Of a DNA stretch of 64,000 nt, positions 60,986 through 64,000 are shown piece by piece. The position numbers and the translations under genes were made by a program. The notes beneath the pieces were generated by a model. The model saw only the letters and a list, made by a program, of their open reading frames with translations, made no database searches and was not told the origin of the DNA. Source of the DNA: Pseudomonas sp. A-RE-19 (GTDB taxonomy: Bacteria > Pseudomonadota > Gammaproteobacteria > Pseudomonadales > Pseudomonadaceae); assembly GCF_019956555.1 (NCBI RefSeq), contig NZ_JAHBDQ010000055.1:124001-188000 (forward strand), read 5' to 3'. How positions within the stretch are numbered: position 1 is the stretch's first letter; the number at the start of each line of letters is the position of its first letter.

Positions 60986-61596
60986 GGGTGATGAGTTTCC
61001 TCAGGGGAGGTCGGTGAGGGCGTCGGGCGGGTCCAGGCTTGATGTGCGGCAATCAACAGGCCCAGTAGAATAAACCCGCCAGGGGCCAGTGTAGCCAGGC
61101 GCAGGCCGCCATCAGCGGTCAGCACCCAGCCTTGCCAGTCGGGTTGCATGGCACCCGCCAACCAGGACAGATGACCGCCGAGCGTCCCGCTGCCGATGAG
61201 CTCGCGCAGCAGGCCCAGGCCGACCATCAATGCGCCAAACAGGCCGCCTCGGCGCAGGCGATCGGGCCATGGGGCCTGGAAAAAACCGTTGTGTTCCAGT
61301 ACGACACATTGCAACGCGATCAGTCCTGCATAGAACCCCAGATGCTGGTGCCATTGAAGTGACCAGGCTTGCATGACGAGTTCCGCGCAACCGGTCAGCG
61401 TCGCAGCCAGCAGGACGCTGGCAGGCAAGCATGTCGCCGGAATGAGTCGGGATCGTAACGCGCCCATACTCATACCATAAGCGCCCACCACCACGATGAA
61501 CATCAGCCACAGGCCCAGGGCTGTGACCAACGAATCAGTCGCGCCGATCAGCGGCGCAAGCATCAGCGAGTTCTGCAGGGTCGATGATTTATTCAT
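60982..61596 (-). CDS. rnfE: RnfE/RsxE, electron transport complex subunit
   Basis: 204 residues, about six membrane helices, starting STLQNSLMLAPLIGATDSL as in RnfE. With RnfA it forms the central membrane pair of the Rnf/Rsx complex, which moves electrons between ferredoxin-level donors and NAD or, as Rsx, keeps SoxR reduced. It overlaps rnfG and nth by ATGA. Confidence 0.93.
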   Translation of the reverse strand: MNKSSTLQNSLMLAPLIGATDSLVTALGLWLMFIVVVGAYGMSMGALRSRLIPATCLPASVLLAATLTGCAELVMQAWSLQWHQHLGFYAGLIALQCVVLEHNGFFQAPWPDRLRRGGLFGALMVGLGLLRELIGSGTLGGHLSWLAGAMQPDWQGWVLTADGGLRLATLAPGGFILLGLLIAAHQAWTRPTPSPTSPEETHHP

Positions 61597-62201
61597 GGGG
61601 GGTTGCTCCCGGTCAGCGGTTGCCGGTGCTCATCGAAGTAGCGCAATGCGTCATGCAGGGTATTGATCACCGCTCTTGAGGTGATGGTCGCGCCCGCGAT
61701 CTGATCGAATTGCCCTTGGTCTTTTTTCAAGGCCCAGCCATTGTCGCCGGGCTCGCTCAGAGACTTGCCGGTAAACACCTGAAGCCAGGTATTAGGCCAA
61801 TCGGCGAGCTTGCCACCCAATCCCGGGGTTTCCGATTGCTTGAGGGTTTTGACCCCCAGCAATTTGCCATTGACGTCGATGGCGATCAGCACATCGATGG
61901 AGCCTGCATAGCCGAGTGTCTGGCTGCGCAGCAGCACGGCGCTCGGTTGGCCGGCTTTGGTCGCCAGGTAGCCACCCAGCAACGTGCTATTGGCCAGACG
62001 AGTACTTGGGAGGCTGAGCGGCTGTTCCAGTGGCTGATTGTCGTAGCTGCCAGGTGGTAGCAGATCCAGCAGATTGCGACTGTCGATCAAGCGTTGTTCG
62101 GCGGCAATGCGCGGCGCGCTGGTGTGATGCACGAGGTAAGTCGTGCCCATTCCCAGGCCTGCCAGCACAATCAGGATCACAACGCTCGTCGCTCGGTTCA
62201 T
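61593..62201 (-). CDS. rnfG: RnfG/RsxG, flavin-binding subunit
   Basis: 202 residues: N-terminal membrane anchor (VVILIVLAGLGMGTTYLV) and an FMN-binding domain whose covalent FMN Thr lies in DQIAGATITS. ATG 62201 overlaps the rnfD stop by ATGA; the frame stays open far upstream but only as a shadow of rnfD. Confidence 0.93.
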   Translation of the reverse strand: MNRATSVVILIVLAGLGMGTTYLVHHTSAPRIAAEQRLIDSRNLLDLLPPGSYDNQPLEQPLSLPSTRLANSTLLGGYLATKAGQPSAVLLRSQTLGYAGSIDVLIAIDVNGKLLGVKTLKQSETPGLGGKLADWPNTWLQVFTGKSLSEPGDNGWALKKDQGQFDQIAGATITSRAVINTLHDALRYFDEHRQPLTGSNPP

Positions 62202-63190
62202 GGGGCAACTGGCTCCTGCCTGGACGCAGCAAACCGCTCCAATGCCGGCACACAGAGGTTCATCAGCAGCACTGCAAACGCCACACCGTCCGGATATCCG
62301 CCCCACGTCCGAATCAGGTAAGTCAGTAACCCCACGCCGGTGCCGAACAACAATCGGGCAATGGGGCTTTTCGCGCCGGATATCGGTTCCGTGACGATGA
62401 AGAAGGCACCCAGCATGCTCGCACCGGTCAGCAGATGAAACAATGGCGAGCCGTGAGAGTCGGAGCCTGTACCGTTCCAGCACAGCAGGCTGATGATGAA
62501 CAGGCTGGCGAGCATGCCGACCGGCGCATGCCAGCTGAACACCCGCCGCTGTAGCAGAAACGCACCACCCGCCAGGAACGCCAGGTTGACCCATTCCACG
62601 CCTCGGCCGCCGAAACGGCCGAATGCCGGGTTGTCGGCGAACAGTTCGTCCATGGTCAGGCTTTTGTTGATTCGCAGGCTGTCCAGCGCCGTGGCCTGGG
62701 CCCAGGCATCCGGCGTCTGGCCGAGGCTGAAACCGAACACCTGTTGCAGACCACCGAGCAGGTTCATGCCATGGGGCGAGGGCCAATGAGTCATTTGCTG
62801 GGGAAACGTCACCAGGACCAGCGCGAAACCGAGCATCGCCGGATTGAACGGATTTTTGCCGACGCCACCATACAATTGCTTGCCGAAAAACAGTCCGAAC
62901 GCCGCAGCGCTGACCGTCAGCCACCACGGACAATAAGGCGGCAAGGCCAGTGCCAACAGCGTCGCGCTGACCAGCGCACTGCCGTCGCTCAGGGTCGGTT
63001 TGAGCGGTTCCTTGCGCAACTGCAACACCACCGCTTCAACGGACAACGCGGTAGCGGCGGCCAGAATCAGGTTGATCAACACCCCCCAGCCGTATAGCCA
63101 GAACAAGGTCAACATCCCCGGCACGGTGGCCAGCAATACCAGTTTCATGGCCTGCTGAAGGCGTTCGTCCACCGATTCAAGGGGCGACAT
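62198..63190 (-). CDS. rnfD: RnfD/RsxD, membrane flavin-binding subunit
   Basis: 330 residues, about nine helices, with YGGVGKNPFNPAMLGFALVL and GASMLGAFFIVTEP of the NqrB/RnfD family. A Thr in DAWAQATALD (about 167) aligns in context with the covalently flavinylated Thr, though the usual S/T-G before AT is A-Q. ATG 63190 has AGGTGG about six bases upstream and is preferred to ATG 63196. The gene overlaps the end of rnfB by 14 bases. Confidence 0.92.
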   Translation of the reverse strand: MSPLESVDERLQQAMKLVLLATVPGMLTLFWLYGWGVLINLILAAATALSVEAVVLQLRKEPLKPTLSDGSALVSATLLALALPPYCPWWLTVSAAAFGLFFGKQLYGGVGKNPFNPAMLGFALVLVTFPQQMTHWPSPHGMNLLGGLQQVFGFSLGQTPDAWAQATALDSLRINKSLTMDELFADNPAFGRFGGRGVEWVNLAFLAGGAFLLQRRVFSWHAPVGMLASLFIISLLCWNGTGSDSHGSPLFHLLTGASMLGAFFIVTEPISGAKSPIARLLFGTGVGLLTYLIRTWGGYPDGVAFAVLLMNLCVPALERFAASRQEPVAP

Positions 63191-64000
63191 AGGCATCCAC
63201 CTGACGCTCGGCTTCGCTGAGCGCCTGTTGCAACGTTTCGATCTGTTCGGCCGGTGCCTCGCTTGTTTGAGCTTTCTTGAGTTCGGCGCGGCGCATGGCC
63301 AACTGGATCTTTGCCCGTTTCAGCTCGACATCTTTCGTCGGTGCAGGCGGAGCAGGGATTTGCGGCGCACTGCTCTCCAGTTGTGCCAGCGCCTGTTCGG
63401 CGGCTTCGAACTGCTGTTGCAGCACGATCAGTTGCGATTGCTGTTCGAAGGTCGGCGGATGCCCGAAGGCCTTGAGCGATTTGTTCAGTTGCGCCCGACT
63501 CATCGCCAGATCGACCTTGGCTTTTTTCAGCGCCGCATCGGCATTGGCGGCCTTCTGTACACGAACGCGCTCGAGCGCGGCCTGAACCGGGTCGAGTGTC
63601 ACTTCACTGGGCTGTACGGCGCGTTGGGCTCGGGCCTGGCGCTCGGCGAGTTTCTGTTCTTCTTCGCGATGTAAACGGGCATTGCGCTGTTCGAAGCGGC
63701 GTCGCGCGCGGTTGCGTTTGGCGGCCCGGGCCTGTTGTTCTGCCGGGCTGAACGCCAGCCCGCCGACAATCGGTAGTACCGTGGCCAGCGGTAATGGATG
63801 CATCTCGATGCAATCCACCGGGCAGGGTGCCACGCACAGGTCGCAACCGGTGCATTCGTCGACGATGACCGTGTGCATGAATTTCGCCGCGCCGACGATG
63901 GCGTCGACCGGGCAGGCTTGAATGCACTTGGTACAACCGATGCATTCGGCTTCGCGGATATAAGCGATCTGCGCCGGTGCCGAACCGCGACTGACGTCCA
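63177..64000 (-). CDS. rnfB: RnfB/RsxB with long repeat tail, N-terminus outside window
   Basis: At least 274 residues; the frame is open to the right edge. Visible are two ferredoxin 4Fe-4S motifs, CIGCTKCIQACP and CTGCDLCVAPCP, then about 200 residues of Ala/Lys/Gln-rich coiled coil. The tail holds two related units, KKAKVDLAMSRAQLNKSLKA and KRAKIQLAMRRAELKKAQTS, reminiscent of repeat tails usually found on RnfC. RnfB passes electrons into the complex. The gene runs straight into rnfD, with no rnfC between as in P. aeruginosa. Confidence 0.88.
   Translation of the reverse strand, partial: DVSRGSAPAQIAYIREAECIGCTKCIQACPVDAIVGAAKFMHTVIVDECTGCDLCVAPCPVDCIEMHPLPLATVLPIVGGLAFSPAEQQARAAKRNRARRRFEQRNARLHREEEQKLAERQARAQRAVQPSEVTLDPVQAALERVRVQKAANADAALKKAKVDLAMSRAQLNKSLKAFGHPPTFEQQSQLIVLQQQFEAAEQALAQLESSAPQIPAPPAPTKDVELKRAKIQLAMRRAELKKAQTSEAPAEQIETLQQALSEAERQVDAYVAP

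Noticed and set aside
62202..62933. N-terminal extension of RnfG
   Set aside because: The frame overlaps rnfD on the same strand in another phase; ATG 62201 has the ATGA overlap and the expected membrane anchor.

Overview
The window is 64 kb of chromosome from a fluorescent-group Pseudomonas. GC-rich coding sequence, many REP-type palindromes (core GTGGGAGCGAGCCTGCTCGC and variants), and runs of gene order known from Pseudomonas (argG-motY-pyrC-rnt-peroxiredoxin-bfd-bfr-grxD-argF; glpFKRD; aatJQMP-aauSR; rnf-nth) all point there. No rRNA, tRNA, CRISPR array, intact insertion sequence or prophage was seen.

Layout. 0-3.7 kb: a gtrA-gtrB-like surface-glycan cassette with a family-39 type membrane glycosyltransferase on each side, the first truncated by the window edge. 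3.7-5.3 kb: an FMN-dependent glutamate-synthase-like oxidoreductase. 5.7-15.7 kb: a signalling island. Four minus-strand genes (REC-PAS-GGDEF-EAL, REC-GGDEF-EAL, sensor kinase, REC-kinase) plus a periplasmic di-heme cytochrome c peroxidase between them are joined mostly by ATGA stop/start overlaps. A REC protein with a degenerate HD-GYP domain is transcribed divergently. 15.9-22.3 kb: Nudix, LysE and GNAT genes, metR/metE and an exported hydrolase. 22.4-25.9 kb: a DUF6124 gene behind a hairpin-rich leader, an IS4-like MITE inserted in a REP, two coupled lipoproteins and a DsbA-family protein. 25.9-32.6 kb: an orphan type VI secretion island (vgrG, DUF4123 adaptor, two paralogous lipoproteins, class 3 lipase). 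32.8-39.8 kb: glpM-like gene, aauRS and the aatJQMP acidic amino acid transporter with a sigma-54 promoter and AauR-type sites. 40.3-45.4 kb: the glycerol regulon. 45.7-58 kb: housekeeping genes for arginine, pyrimidine, iron storage, redox and motility, with ArgR-type half-sites at argF and argG. 58.1-60 kb: a low-GC islet with an unknown membrane protein and an orphan LuxR-type response regulator. 60-64 kb: a PA3496-like small protein, nth and rnfEGDB; rnfB runs off the window.

The most interesting regions are the c-di-GMP/peroxidase signalling operon, in which the two GGDEF-EAL proteins are degenerate in opposite domains; the T6SS island, whose two putative immunity lipoproteins have near-identical ends but divergent middles; the hairpin-rich leader of the DUF6124 gene; and an rnf locus in which rnfC is not between rnfB and rnfD while RnfB carries a long repeat tail. 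Everything here was read by eye; no homology search or folding program was run.
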